A stretch of 64,000 bases of DNA, taken from NCBI RefSeq assembly GCF_039729145.1, contig NZ_CP155793.1:3658001-3722000 (forward strand), in the 5' to 3' direction. The notes under the pieces are model-generated. The model did no database searches. It worked only from the letters and a program-made list of their open reading frames with translations, and had not been told where the DNA came from. The DNA is from Microbacterium sp. SY138. Its GTDB lineage: Bacteria; Actinomycetota; Actinomycetes; Actinomycetales; Microbacteriaceae. Position 1 is the first letter of the stretch. Every line of letters starts with the position of its first letter. This document shows positions 8,979 through 17,955 of the stretch, piece after piece. The position numbers and the translations under genes are program-made.

Positions 8979-9012
8979 TAAATTCCTGCACTAAATCTAG
9001 TGAGCGAATTTA
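8979..9012. promoter_or_regulatory. 34-bp palindromic ROK operator
   Basis: Arms TAAATTC (8979-8985) and GAATTTA (9006-9012), with inner arms CACTA (8989-8993) and TAGTG (8998-9002), are perfectly inverted around the AATC centre; outer and inner arms are each separated by three bases. Located 18 bp before the binding-protein start and 48 bp before the ROK start, it can control both divergent units. AT-rich AAATT arms are typical of ROK repressor operators such as NagC/Mlc sites (family knowledge). Confidence 0.8.
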
Positions 9013-9060
9013 CTCTATCGAACGGTACTCTCTCATTGGAGGACAGGGAGGTCAAGGGCC

Positions 9061-10281
9061 ATGACAGAAGTCTCCGCAGACCTGGGAACCGGACGCGCGA
9101 GCGTCGGTGCCGTCCTCGACTTCGCCTGGACCGCCGGCGAGTTCACCGCGACCGAGGCGATGGCCGGCACCTCCCTGACCCGTTCCACCGCGATCGACGC
9201 CATCGACACGCTGGTCGGGGCCGAGGTGCTGCGCGAGCTGCCGAACGCCCGCGCCGCGGGCACCTACCGCTCCGGCCGCCCCTCGCGTCGCTTCGTCCTC
9301 GCCCCCGATCTCGGGGTCGTGATCGGTGTCGACGCGGGAGACACCCACCTCGCCGTGACCGTGGCCGACCCCCTCGATCGGACCCTCGTGCATCACCGCG
9401 TGGAGTTCGAGCCGGGGCAGACGGCGCCCGAGCGGCGCACGGCGATACTGGAGCGCCTGGACGATGCGCTCGCCGAGGCCGAGGTGACGCGCGACCAGGT
9501 GCTCGCGCTGTGCGTCGGCGTCGCGGCGCCCGTGAACCGCGACGGCATCTCCCCACCTCACCCGGACGGCTTCTGGGAACGGACCAACCCTGGACTCGCC
9601 GAGGCACTGAGCGACTGGGCCCCGGTCGTGCAGATCAAGAACGACGCGCAACTCGCCGCCATCGCCGAGGGCGCTGAGGGCGCGGCGATCGGATGCCGCG
9701 ACTACGTGGCGCTGCTCGCGAGCGAACGGTTCGGCGGCGGCGTGGTGGTCGACGGCCATGTGCTGCACGGTGCGCACGGCGGTGTCGGCGAGGGCGTCGT
9801 CTTCGACCACATCGTGGGTGTGGGTTCGGCGTTCGGGCTCCGCTACGCCGTGCAGGATCAGGTGCGTGCAGCTGTGGATTCCGGGGAGATCGCCGGCGAC
9901 AGCACCGTCGGCCGGCTCGTCGAGGCCGACCGCATCGACCCCCGTCTGGTGCTGACCCTCGCGGCCTCAGGCGATCCGGACGCCGCGCTGGTCACCTCGC
10001 GCGTCGGGGCCACCGTCGCCCGCATCGTCGGCGTGCTCGGCAGCATGTACGACCCGGCGCGCGTCATCGTGTGCGGAGCGGTCGCCGAGAGCATCGAGCC
10101 CGTGCTGACCGCAGCCCGTCGCATCCTCCCCGAAGAGCTGCACCTGCCGGCGCCGGAGATCCTCGCGTCGACGCTCGGGGCCGAAGTCGTGTCACGGGGA
10201 GCCGTGGCGACCGCCCGGAAGGCGGCGAGGGAGCACGCGGTGCCACGGTTGGCGGAGGAGCGCCTCCGCGCGAGCGCCTGA
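9061..10281 (+). CDS. ROK-family transcriptional regulator
   Basis: 406 aa. N-terminal winged HTH (about residues 10-70, TATEAMAGTSLTRSTAIDAID) is fused to a ROK sugar-kinase-like domain starting around LGVVIGVDAGDTHLAVTVAD, with the phosphate-binding DxGxT-like element. The ROK zinc signature (CxCGxxGC) is not obvious; the corresponding stretch reads GAHGGVGEG, so ligand sensing may differ from NagC/Mlc. GGAGG lies 26 bp upstream and AAGGGCC directly before the ATG. Divergent from the alpha-glucoside operon, which it most likely represses in the absence of sugar. Confidence 0.88.
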   Translation: MTEVSADLGTGRASVGAVLDFAWTAGEFTATEAMAGTSLTRSTAIDAIDTLVGAEVLRELPNARAAGTYRSGRPSRRFVLAPDLGVVIGVDAGDTHLAVTVADPLDRTLVHHRVEFEPGQTAPERRTAILERLDDALAEAEVTRDQVLALCVGVAAPVNRDGISPPHPDGFWERTNPGLAEALSDWAPVVQIKNDAQLAAIAEGAEGAAIGCRDYVALLASERFGGGVVVDGHVLHGAHGGVGEGVVFDHIVGVGSAFGLRYAVQDQVRAAVDSGEIAGDSTVGRLVEADRIDPRLVLTLAASGDPDAALVTSRVGATVARIVGVLGSMYDPARVIVCGAVAESIEPVLTAARRILPEELHLPAPEILASTLGAEVVSRGAVATARKAAREHAVPRLAEERLRASA

Positions 10282-10324
10282 CGCGGGATCCGGCGACGCT
10301 CCGCCACCACGCTCGTCCATGAGG

Positions 10325-12475
10325 TCAGGCCGATGCTCCCGAAGCCTTGTCGCGCCCGAGCACGTCCAATCCGCTGTGGCGTGCCGCGAAAGCGAGCATG
10401 TCGGCCAGCTCGGCGATGAGTTTGGTTCGACCCTTGCCTGCGCCGTGTCCGCTGTTCGTCTCGATCCTGGCCAGAATCGGTGCTTCGCCGCGCTGGGCCC
10501 GTTGCAGGGCTGCGGCGAACTTGTAACTGTGCAGGGGAACGACCCGGTCGTCGTGGTCACCCGTCGTCACCATCGTCGCCGGATAGGCGGCCGGCTTCAC
10601 GTTGTGCACTGGCGAGTAGGCGATCGCGATCTCGAAGTCCTCGAGTTCGTCCGGGTCGCCGTAGTCCGAGATCCATGCGGCGCCAAACGTGAAGAGGTGG
10701 AACCGAAGCAGGTCCATGACACCGACGTTGGGGAGCGCGACGGCAGCGAGATCCGGGCGCTGGGTGATGACCGCCCCGACCAGAAGGCCGCCGTTGCTCG
10801 CCCCATGAAGGACCAGCTGATCGGGTCCGGTCACTCCCGTCGCGAGCAGATGCTCACCGACGGCGATGTAGTCGTCGAACACGTTCTGTTTGTGCGCACG
10901 CCGCCCTCCGTCGTACCACTCGCGACCGAACTCCCCTCCCCCGCGCAGGTTCGCGATGGCGACGGTACCCCCGGCAGCCAGCCACCCGGCAAGCGCGGGG
11001 TAGTAATCGGTGCCGATGACGACCCCGAAGCCGCCGTATCCCCAGAGCATCGTCGGTCGAGGTCCGACATCCTCCTGCCCCGCCGGGCGCACGACGAAGT
11101 ACGGAACCCTGGTGCCGTCCTTGCTCGTCGCCCATGCCTGCGTGATATCGGCATCCTCCGCGCCGTCCGCTCCGCTGCTCACGGAGAGGCCGGGGATCGG
11201 CTCGAGACGATTCGTCCCTGTGGTGGCTCGAAGGGCGAACGACGGGCGGGTCGGGGTCGTCCAGGCGACGAAGTACTCCTCATCGTCCGGCGACGCCCAC
11301 CATCGGCCCTCGATCGGCTCTCCGGCCGGAGCATCGACCACACCCCGCCGTTCGCCCGCGAGGCTGTACCTCTCGATCCGGGGAACCGCGTTCGACAGCC
11401 GCACCAACAGCAGTTCGTCACCTGCTGCCAAAGCGAACGTCAGGGTGCCTTCGCCCGCGGGAATCACCTCGGTGACGTCGGCCACCCCCGTCTGGCGGAA
11501 GGAGGCGAGGTCGATACTGACGATCCGCCCGCGCTCCGCATGCAGATCCGTCCGACACAGCAGCCGTTCTCCGACCATTCGTACGAAGTCGAATGCCGCC
11601 TCGTCCTCGTCGATCACGCGCAGAGGTTCACCCACGGACGTTCGGTCCTCCTGCGTCTCGAGGGGGAAGACCCAGAGTCGATTCGACAGCGCGGTGCCGA
11701 TTCGAAGGTCGACGACGAGCCAACGACCATCGTGCGAGACGGAGTAGAGGTAGAGAGCCCCGGGTTCTTCGGGGTGGTCAAGGAGCACGCGGTCGGACGA
11801 CTCCGGAGTTCCCACACGGTGGTGGAGCAATCTCCAGCGCCCGGTCGCACTGGTCTCGGTTCCGGTCATCGTCGCGTCCCGCACGGGCGCCGCATAGACG
11901 TACGAAGCGCTGTCGGGAAGCCAAGCTGGCGGCATGCCCTTCGACTGGATCGCATCGTCGGCGACCGGGTCCCCCGTCTCGACGTCGAACAGGCGATACT
12001 CACTCCAGTCGCTTCCTCCTTCGCTGACGACGGCAGCCAGGGTCCGTCCGTCCTTGCTCACCTCGACGTCGAGGACTGCGGTCGTACCGTCGTCGGACCA
12101 TCGGTTGGGGTCGAGGAGAACGCTCCCCCCTCCCGTGGCAAGCTCATGCAGCGTCGCTCCCTGCCACCACACATCTTGGTTCTGGGCGCCGTCGTTCCGG
12201 GAGACGAGATATCGACCGCCCGCCTTCCGCGGCGCGCCGGACCGGGGAGCCGAAAGAACATCGGAGAGCACGCGCTGGAACCATTGGCGCTCGGGGAGTG
12301 CTGACAACTGAGACTCCGTGAAGTCGTTCTGGCTACGCACCCATGCCGCGGTTTCAGCGGAGTCAGGCTCTTCGAGCCACCGGTACGGATCCGGTACCGC
12401 CCGTCCGTGGAGGATTTCCACCACGTCGGCGAGACGCGTCGCAGGGACCCCATCCGCCGTGTTCTCAGAATTCAT
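10325..12475 (-). CDS. Prolyl oligopeptidase family serine peptidase (S9A)
   Basis: 716 aa, the usual length for POP/oligopeptidase B-type enzymes. N-terminal DPYRWLEE is the classic POP start, followed by a beta-propeller (about 70-420) and a C-terminal alpha/beta hydrolase domain: catalytic Ser in GASNGG (about 560), Asp in GDHDDRV (about 642) and His in SGHGAGK (677). The NLRGGGEFG oxyanion segment is present. No signal peptide, so cytoplasmic cleavage of short peptides after Pro (or basic residues) is expected. Convergent with the ROK gene, 43 bp apart, no clear terminator between them. Confidence 0.9.
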   Translation of the reverse strand: MNSENTADGVPATRLADVVEILHGRAVPDPYRWLEEPDSAETAAWVRSQNDFTESQLSALPERQWFQRVLSDVLSAPRSGAPRKAGGRYLVSRNDGAQNQDVWWQGATLHELATGGGSVLLDPNRWSDDGTTAVLDVEVSKDGRTLAAVVSEGGSDWSEYRLFDVETGDPVADDAIQSKGMPPAWLPDSASYVYAAPVRDATMTGTETSATGRWRLLHHRVGTPESSDRVLLDHPEEPGALYLYSVSHDGRWLVVDLRIGTALSNRLWVFPLETQEDRTSVGEPLRVIDEDEAAFDFVRMVGERLLCRTDLHAERGRIVSIDLASFRQTGVADVTEVIPAGEGTLTFALAAGDELLLVRLSNAVPRIERYSLAGERRGVVDAPAGEPIEGRWWASPDDEEYFVAWTTPTRPSFALRATTGTNRLEPIPGLSVSSGADGAEDADITQAWATSKDGTRVPYFVVRPAGQEDVGPRPTMLWGYGGFGVVIGTDYYPALAGWLAAGGTVAIANLRGGGEFGREWYDGGRRAHKQNVFDDYIAVGEHLLATGVTGPDQLVLHGASNGGLLVGAVITQRPDLAAVALPNVGVMDLLRFHLFTFGAAWISDYGDPDELEDFEIAIAYSPVHNVKPAAYPATMVTTGDHDDRVVPLHSYKFAAALQRAQRGEAPILARIETNSGHGAGKGRTKLIAELADMLAFAARHSGLDVLGRDKASGASA

Positions 12476-12568
12476 GCATTGCTCCGATCTGTGGCGTGCG
12501 GACGAGTCCGACGAGATCGGAATCCGGCATTAGGGATCGGCAACGCACCGCCGAGAGACTGTATTCCG

Positions 12569-13915
12569 TCAGTCCACGAGCAGCGCGGGCTCCTCGAGCA
12601 CGGAGGCGACGTCGGCGATGAAGCGGCTCATGCCGTCGCCGTCGATCACGCGGTGGTCGAAGGAGCCTGCGACCGTGGTCACCCAACGAGGACGCACCTC
12701 GCCGTCGACGACCCACGGTTTCTGACTGATGGTGCCCATCGCCACGATGCCCGCCTCGCCGGGGTTGATGATCGGCGTGCCGGCATCCATCCCGAACACA
12801 CCGATGTTCGTGATCGTGATCGTGCCGCCCTGCTGATCGGCCGGCGGAGTCTTGCCCTCGCGCGCCGTGAGGGTCAGACGGTTCAGAGCCCGCGCCAGGT
12901 CCTTCATGCCGAGATCCTGCGCGTCCTTGATGTTCGGCACCAGCAGGCCGCGCGGGGTGGCGGCGGCGATCCCGAGGTTCACGTAGTGGCGCACGGCGAT
13001 CTCCGCACCGGCTTCGGTCTCGATCCAGGCCGCGTTCACCATCGGCGTGCGACGGGCGGCCCAGATCACGGCGCGAGCCATGATCAGCAGCGGCGAGACG
13101 CGGATATCGGCGTAATCGGGTGAGGCCTTCAGACGCTTCACGAGCTCCATCGTGCGGCTGGCGTCGATCTCCTTCCACACCGTCACATGCGGGGCCGAGT
13201 ACGCGCTCTGCACCATCGCCGAAGACGTGGCCTTGCGCACACCCTTGACCGGGATCGACTCGGTGCGGTCGTCGCCGGCGGCCGAAGGCTGGGTCGGAGT
13301 GAGTCCACGTGCGAGCCCTGCCGGTGCAGCCTGCGGTGCGGGCACGGTCTCCTCGCGCACGGCTCCCCACTCGGGAGTCTCGATGTTGCGGAAGACGCTC
13401 GCCTGCGACGCGTGCTTCATGACGTCGTCCCGGGTGACCTCGCCGTCGGCGCCGGTCGCGGCGACCGTGGTGAGGTCGACGCCGAGGTCGCGCGCGAGCT
13501 TGCGGATCGGCGGCTTCGCGATCACGCCCACCGACGAGCGCACCGGACGCTCGGCCGGGCGCTTGCGACGCGAAGTGGCGCCGCCTCCCGTGCCGTAGCC
13601 GACCAGCACCGATCCGCCGCCCTCTTCTGCGGCGGGAGCCACGGCGACGGGAGCGGCCGTTGCACCCGCCGCAGGCTCGGTCACGAAGGTGATGATGGGC
13701 GTGCCGACCTCGACCGTCGTTCCCTCCTCGACCAGCAGCTCGCCCACCACACCCGCGTGCGGCGACGGCAGCTCGACGAGCGACTTGGCCGTCTCGATCT
13801 CGCAGAGCACGTCGTTGATCGCGACCGTGTCGCCGGGGGCGACCTTCCAGGCCACGATCTCGGCCTCGGTCAGGCCTTCCCCGACGTCGGGGAGGGTGAA
13901 ATTCTGCGTGCTCAT
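12569..13915 (-). CDS. bkdC: Dihydrolipoyl acyltransferase (E2) of a 2-oxo acid dehydrogenase
   Basis: 448 aa from ATG 13915 ([15 protein letters not shown]). One lipoyl domain with the lipoylated Lys in ETAKS (about residue 43), an Ala/Pro linker, a peripheral subunit-binding domain ([18 protein letters not shown]) and a C-terminal acyltransferase core with the catalytic [12 protein letters not shown]. Starts 28 bp after the E1beta stop, same operon. It transfers acyl groups from E1 to CoA. No E3 gene lies in the operon, so lipoamide dehydrogenase must be supplied from elsewhere. A longer in-frame open reading frame to 14074 is rejected because the lipoyl domain starts at this ATG. Confidence 0.92.
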   Translation of the reverse strand: MSTQNFTLPDVGEGLTEAEIVAWKVAPGDTVAINDVLCEIETAKSLVELPSPHAGVVGELLVEEGTTVEVGTPIITFVTEPAAGATAAPVAVAPAAEEGGGSVLVGYGTGGGATSRRKRPAERPVRSSVGVIAKPPIRKLARDLGVDLTTVAATGADGEVTRDDVMKHASQASVFRNIETPEWGAVREETVPAPQAAPAGLARGLTPTQPSAAGDDRTESIPVKGVRKATSSAMVQSAYSAPHVTVWKEIDASRTMELVKRLKASPDYADIRVSPLLIMARAVIWAARRTPMVNAAWIETEAGAEIAVRHYVNLGIAAATPRGLLVPNIKDAQDLGMKDLARALNRLTLTAREGKTPPADQQGGTITITNIGVFGMDAGTPIINPGEAGIVAMGTISQKPWVVDGEVRPRWVTTVAGSFDHRVIDGDGMSRFIADVASVLEEPALLVD

Positions 13916-13943
13916 GACGAGTCCTTTCGGCCGAGCGGGGATG

Positions 13944-14924
13944 TCAGTAGGCGAGTGAGCGATCGACGGCCTCGAGGATGCGGTCGGCATCCGGGAGATA
14001 TGCGCCTTCGAGCTTCGCGGGCGGGAACGGGGTGTCGTAACCGGAGACGCGCAGCACTGGAGCTTCGAGCGCATAGAACGCGCGCTCCATGACGGTCGCC
14101 GCGATCTCCCCGCCGATGCTTCCGAAGCCCTGGGCCTCCTGCGCGTAGACCATGCGTCCGGTCTTGCGCACCGAGTCGAGGATGGGCTCGTAGTCGACCG
14201 GCGACAGCGAGCGCACGTCGACGACCTCGCAGCTCGTGCCCTCGGCTTCGGCGAGCGCCGCGGCCTGCAGGAGGGTGGTGACCATCGCGCCGTGTCCGAC
14301 GAGGGTCACGTCACTGCCCGTGCGCACGACACGTGAGGAGTGCAGCGGCACGGCGGAGGAATCGAGCTCGACCTCGCCCTTCTGCCAGTAGCGGCTCTTC
14401 GGCTCCATGAAGATCACCGGGTCGTTCGAGGCGATCGCCTCCTGGATCATCCAGTACGCGTCGTTCGGCGTCGACGGCGAGACCACGCGCAGGCCCGGGG
14501 TGTGCGCGAAGTACGCCTCGGGGCTCTCCTGGTGGTGTTCGACCGCGCCGATGTGTCCCCCGTAGGGGATGCGGATCACGATGGGCATGCTGATCGCGCC
14601 CTCGTGCCGGTTGGTGAGCTTCGCGAGCTGGGTGGTGATCTGGTCGAACGCAGGGAACACGAAACCGTCGAACTGGATCTCGATGACCGGACGGAAACCG
14701 ACCATCGCCATGCCGATCGCGGTCCCGACGATGCCCGACTCGGCCAGCGGAGTGTCGAGCACCCGGCGGTCGCCGAAGTCGCGCTGCAAGTGCTCCGTCA
14801 CACGGAAGACGCCGCCGAGCTTGCCGATGTCCTCGCCCATGAGCAGGACCTTCGGGTCGTTCTCCATCGCCTTGCGCATACCCGCGTTCAACGCCTTGCT
14901 GAGCGGCATCGTCTCGAGAGTCAC
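13944..14924 (-). CDS. bkdB: 2-oxo acid dehydrogenase E1 beta subunit
   Basis: 326 aa from GTG at 14924; the start overlaps the E1alpha stop as GTGA and is preceded by a strong AAGGAGGA ribosome site. Transketolase-like pyrimidine-binding domain ([51 protein letters not shown]) then the C-terminal transketolase domain. Together with E1alpha it decarboxylates a 2-oxo acid with TPP. In actinobacteria pyruvate dehydrogenase is usually the homodimeric AceE type, so an alpha/beta E1 points to branched-chain oxo-acid use (inference). Confidence 0.92.
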   Translation of the reverse strand: MTLETMPLSKALNAGMRKAMENDPKVLLMGEDIGKLGGVFRVTEHLQRDFGDRRVLDTPLAESGIVGTAIGMAMVGFRPVIEIQFDGFVFPAFDQITTQLAKLTNRHEGAISMPIVIRIPYGGHIGAVEHHQESPEAYFAHTPGLRVVSPSTPNDAYWMIQEAIASNDPVIFMEPKSRYWQKGEVELDSSAVPLHSSRVVRTGSDVTLVGHGAMVTTLLQAAALAEAEGTSCEVVDVRSLSPVDYEPILDSVRKTGRMVYAQEAQGFGSIGGEIAATVMERAFYALEAPVLRVSGYDTPFPPAKLEGAYLPDADRILEAVDRSLAY

Positions 14925-16063
14925 CGGGCTCCTCCTTCGAGCGACGCGTCTTCGAACGACGCCTCGTACTGCGCGCGCCAGGCCTTCTGCTGGTCGATCA
15001 GCGGATGCGGATCGCTGTACACGTGGTCGAACATCTTGTCCGGGCTGGGCGGCCCCAGCTCGACCGTACGGGCGCGCAGATCCTCCGCGGCATCCGCCGC
15101 CTCGGCCTCGACGTCGGCGAAGAGCTGCGCCGAGGCACCGCGTCCTTCGAGGAACGCGCGCATCCGGACGATGGGGTCGCGACCGGCCCAGTACTGCTCC
15201 TCGTCGCTGCCGCGGTACTTCGTCGGGTCGTCGCTGGTGGTGTGCGCGCCGAGCCGGTAGGTGACGGCCTCGATCGCCTGCGGGCCGTTGCCGGCACGGG
15301 CCTCGTCGAGAGCCGTGCGCGAGACCGCATAGCTGGCGAGCACGTCGTTGCCGTCGACCCGGACGCTCGGGATGCCGTAGCCGGCGCTGCGCTGCACCAG
15401 CGGCACACGCGACTGCGTGGAGACGGGCACGGAGATCGCCCAGTGGTTGTTCTGGAGGAAGAAGACGGTCGGCGCCTGGTAGCTCGCGGCGAAGACCATC
15501 GCCTCGTGCACGTCTCCCTGGCTGGACGCACCGTCGCCGTAGTAGACGATGACCGCTTCGTCGCGGTCCGGGTCGCCTGTACCGGTGCGGCCGTCGAACG
15601 CGAGACCCATCCCGTAGCCGGCCGCGTGCAGCACCTGCGACCCGAGCACGAGGGTGTACAGCCGGGTATTGCCGTTCTTGGGGTCGGTGGGGTCCCACCC
15701 GCCGTGCGAGACACCACGCATCAGCTTGATGATGTCGACCGGGTCGACGCCGCGGATGCGGGTCACCGCGTGCTCGCGGTACGAAGGGAAGATCGTGTCC
15801 TGCGCACGGGCCGCACGACCGGAGCCGACCTGCGCCGCCTCCTGCCCCCGGCTCGGCGGCCACAGCGCGAGCTGCCCCTGCCTCTGCAGGTTCGTCGCCT
15901 GGGTGTCGATCGCGCGGATGACGACCATGTCCCGGTAGAACTGCTCGAGTTCGGCGTCGCCGATCGCTTCGATCAGGGGAAGGTACCGTTCTGCGGCGGC
16001 CGACGGGGCGTACCGTCCGGTCTCGTCCAGAACGCTCACAAGGGGTGTCTCGGAGGTGGTCAC
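14921..16063 (-). CDS. bkdA: 2-oxo acid dehydrogenase E1 alpha subunit
   Basis: 380 aa. The TPP motif is complete: GDGASSQGDVHEAMVFAAS running to QNNHWAIS. Phosphorylation-loop-like region YRLGAHTTSDDPTKYR precedes the C-terminal part. First gene of the three-gene E1alpha-E1beta-E2 operon, so its promoter lies in 16064-16178. Subunit catalyses the TPP-dependent decarboxylation of a branched-chain 2-oxo acid, or possibly pyruvate; the alternative cannot be excluded from sequence alone. Confidence 0.92.
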   Translation of the reverse strand: MTTSETPLVSVLDETGRYAPSAAAERYLPLIEAIGDAELEQFYRDMVVIRAIDTQATNLQRQGQLALWPPSRGQEAAQVGSGRAARAQDTIFPSYREHAVTRIRGVDPVDIIKLMRGVSHGGWDPTDPKNGNTRLYTLVLGSQVLHAAGYGMGLAFDGRTGTGDPDRDEAVIVYYGDGASSQGDVHEAMVFAASYQAPTVFFLQNNHWAISVPVSTQSRVPLVQRSAGYGIPSVRVDGNDVLASYAVSRTALDEARAGNGPQAIEAVTYRLGAHTTSDDPTKYRGSDEEQYWAGRDPIVRMRAFLEGRGASAQLFADVEAEAADAAEDLRARTVELGPPSPDKMFDHVYSDPHPLIDQQKAWRAQYEASFEDASLEGGAR

Positions 16064-16178
16064 GCTCTCACGCTACCCGCGCCCGCATGCGTCGTCACGC
16101 ATACCTAGGACGCCCTTGTAACTGCCCGGAACCCGGAGAAAACCGCGGAAAACCGCCCCGGGCCGGTGCGGCGACGGC

Positions 16179-17246
16179 TCAGCGGACCGAAGCGGCCACC
16201 TCGAGCACGCGGGCGATGGAGCCCTCCTCGCCCACCGAGATGCGGATGCCGTCCCCCGAGAACGGCCGGACGATGAGGTCGTTCTCGACGAAGGCCGCAG
16301 CGACCTCGTCGGTGCGCTCTCCTGCGGGCAGCCAGACGAAGTTGGACTGGGAGTCGGGGACGTCCCAGCCCTGTGAGCGGAGGCCCTCGACCAGGCGGGC
16401 GCGTCGCTCGACGATCACGGCGACACGCTCCAACAGCTCGGGCTCGGCGTCGAGGCTCGCGATCGCGGCGTTCTCGGCGGCGGACGTGACCGAGAGGGGG
16501 ATGCCGGTGGTGCGCGCGGCGTCGAGCACCTTCTCGTGGCCGATCGCGTAGCCGACGCGGAGGCCGGCGAGGCCGTAGGCCTTCGAGAAGGTGCGCAGCA
16601 CCACGACGTTCGGGTGCTGCTCGAACACGCGCTCGGCGAGACCGTCGACCGCGTCGGGCGCCGTGACGAACTCGGCGTACGCCTCGTCGAGGATGATCAG
16701 GACATCGTTCGGGACGCGCTCGACGAAGGCGGTGAACTCGGCCGACGTGATGATCGGACCGGTCGGGTTGTTGGGCGTGCACAGGATGATCGCGCGCGTG
16801 CGATCGGTCACGGCGTCCGCCATCGCGTCGAGGTCGTGGCGGGAATCGGCGGTGAGCGGAACCTGCACCCCGGTCGCGCCCGCCACGAGCGGCAGGCTCG
16901 GGTACGCCTCGAAGGAACGCCAGGCGTAGATGACCTCATCGCCGACCGAAGCGGTCGCGAGGATCAGCTGGTGCAGGATCGACACGCTGCCGGAAGCGAC
17001 GTGCACCTGGTCGGGCTCGACCCCGTAACGGGCTCCGAGACGCGCGCGCAGGCGGCCGGCGGTGGCATCCGGGTAGCGGTTGATCGGCGTCGTGCTCTGC
17101 AGGGCTTCGAGCACCGAGGGCAGCGGATCGAAGGGGTTCTCGTTGCTCGACAGCTTGAACGCATCGGGCCCTGCCTGCTTGCCCTGACGGTACGGCGCGA
17201 GAGCGGCGATGGCGGGACGGATGCGGGGCAGGATCGGCTCGGTCAC
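16179..17246 (-). CDS. hisC: Histidinol-phosphate/aromatic aminotransferase
   Basis: 355 aa from GTG 17246 (VTEPILPRIRPAIAALAPY), matching the family N-terminus; the open frame continues upstream but through the intergenic region and the opposite antitoxin gene. PLP fold type I with SSNENPF near the N-terminus, TPNNPTGPIIT, and the PLP Lys in RTFSKAYGLAGLRVGYAI. Converts imidazole-acetol phosphate to histidinol phosphate or acts on aromatic amino acids. It stands alone, away from a his operon, so it is likely the second (HisC2-type) copy. Confidence 0.88.
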   Translation of the reverse strand: MTEPILPRIRPAIAALAPYRQGKQAGPDAFKLSSNENPFDPLPSVLEALQSTTPINRYPDATAGRLRARLGARYGVEPDQVHVASGSVSILHQLILATASVGDEVIYAWRSFEAYPSLPLVAGATGVQVPLTADSRHDLDAMADAVTDRTRAIILCTPNNPTGPIITSAEFTAFVERVPNDVLIILDEAYAEFVTAPDAVDGLAERVFEQHPNVVVLRTFSKAYGLAGLRVGYAIGHEKVLDAARTTGIPLSVTSAAENAAIASLDAEPELLERVAVIVERRARLVEGLRSQGWDVPDSQSNFVWLPAGERTDEVAAAFVENDLIVRPFSGDGIRISVGEEGSIARVLEVAASVR

Positions 17247-17318
17247 GAGGTCGAGTCTACGAGGGCAGCAGGCTCTTCCCCGGCGGCTTCTCCCCTGTCG
17301 ACGACCGATTCGCGGTCG

Positions 17319-17331
17319 TACCATTCTGGTA
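17319..17331 (+). promoter_or_regulatory. Palindrome over the start of the antitoxin gene
   Basis: TACCATTCTGGTA is a perfect inverted repeat (arms TACCA/TGGTA, 3-bp centre) ending on the A of the ATG at 17331. The TACCAT arm sits 6 bp before the ATG, so it could also be the -10 element of a leaderless promoter. Such overlap fits autorepression by a ribbon-helix-helix antitoxin. Confidence 0.6.
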
Positions 17332-17537
17332 TGGCGATGACGGTGCGACTTCCGGAAGAACTCGATGCTCAGCTCGAGGCGATCGCGCGCGCCCGGCACA
17401 CCTCGAAGCACGCGGTGATCATCGAGGCGGCGACGCGCTTCGCGAACAGCGAGTCGAAGACGGATCGCGTGCTCTCCATCGCGGACGAGATCACCGAGCG
17501 CTACGCCGACACGCTCAAGCGCCTCGAAGACGCCTGA
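17331..17537 (+). CDS. Ribbon-helix-helix (CopG-type) antitoxin
   Basis: 68 aa, starting MAMTVRLPEELDAQLEAIAR, the standard RHH beta-strand plus helix, followed by TSKHAVIIEAATRFAN and an acidic/charged C-terminal tail that would wrap the toxin. The ATG appears leaderless, with no Shine-Dalgarno. Four bases after its stop codon the Doc-like toxin begins, the normal antitoxin-toxin order. Divergent from hisC. A long open frame running through it from 16536 is an antisense shadow of hisC. Confidence 0.85.
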   Translation: MAMTVRLPEELDAQLEAIARARHTSKHAVIIEAATRFANSESKTDRVLSIADEITERYADTLKRLEDA

Positions 17538-17540
17538 GCG

Positions 17541-17920
17541 ATGGCGATCGAGTACGTCGAGCCGGAACAGGCCCTCGCCCTGATCGCGAAGCTCGGCCTG
17601 CACGTCCGCGACGAAGGACTGCTCTTCTCCGCGCTCGCTCGACCATCCGCAGGGATGCTCGGCGCCGACGCGTACCCGACATTCGAAGCGAAGGCCGCCG
17701 CGCTGACAGTTCGGTAGCTCAGAACCACGCGCTGTTCGATGGCAACGAGCGCGTCTCGCTCTACCTCACCTTCATCTTCATCCGACTCAACGGCTACGAG
17801 CCGACGTTCACGAACGACGAGGCATTCGACCTCGTCCTCGACGTCGCACAGAGTCGGTTGGACTTGAAGCAGATCGCGCAGGTCATTGCCGCCCATATCC
17901 GGGAAGACACGGCGCGCTGA
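17541..17920 (+). pseudogene. doc: Death-on-curing (Doc/Fic) toxin, frameshifted
   Basis: Translation from ATG 17541 gives 58 aa resembling the N-terminus of Doc toxins (VRDEGLLFSALARPSAGMLG, DAYPTFEAKAAAL) and then stops at TAG 17715-17717. From about 17708 the frame shifted by one base reads on as SSVAQNHALFDGNERVSL..., carrying the rest of the Doc fold to a TGA at 17918-17920. One missing base near 17707 restores a full gene of about 126 aa. The Fic-type motif is HALFDGNER, with Glu where Doc has Lys, a second sign of decay. Programmed frameshift or sequencing error are alternatives. Confidence 0.85.
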
Positions 17921-17955
17921 CATCTCGCGGGCGTCCGTGGGACACTGGTCGGACT

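Noticed and set aside
12480..12560. TCCGATCT/AGATCGGA inverted repeat between the prolyl oligopeptidase and E2 genes
   Set aside because: Arms of only 8 bp with long spacing, no clear role at this position; not strong enough to call.
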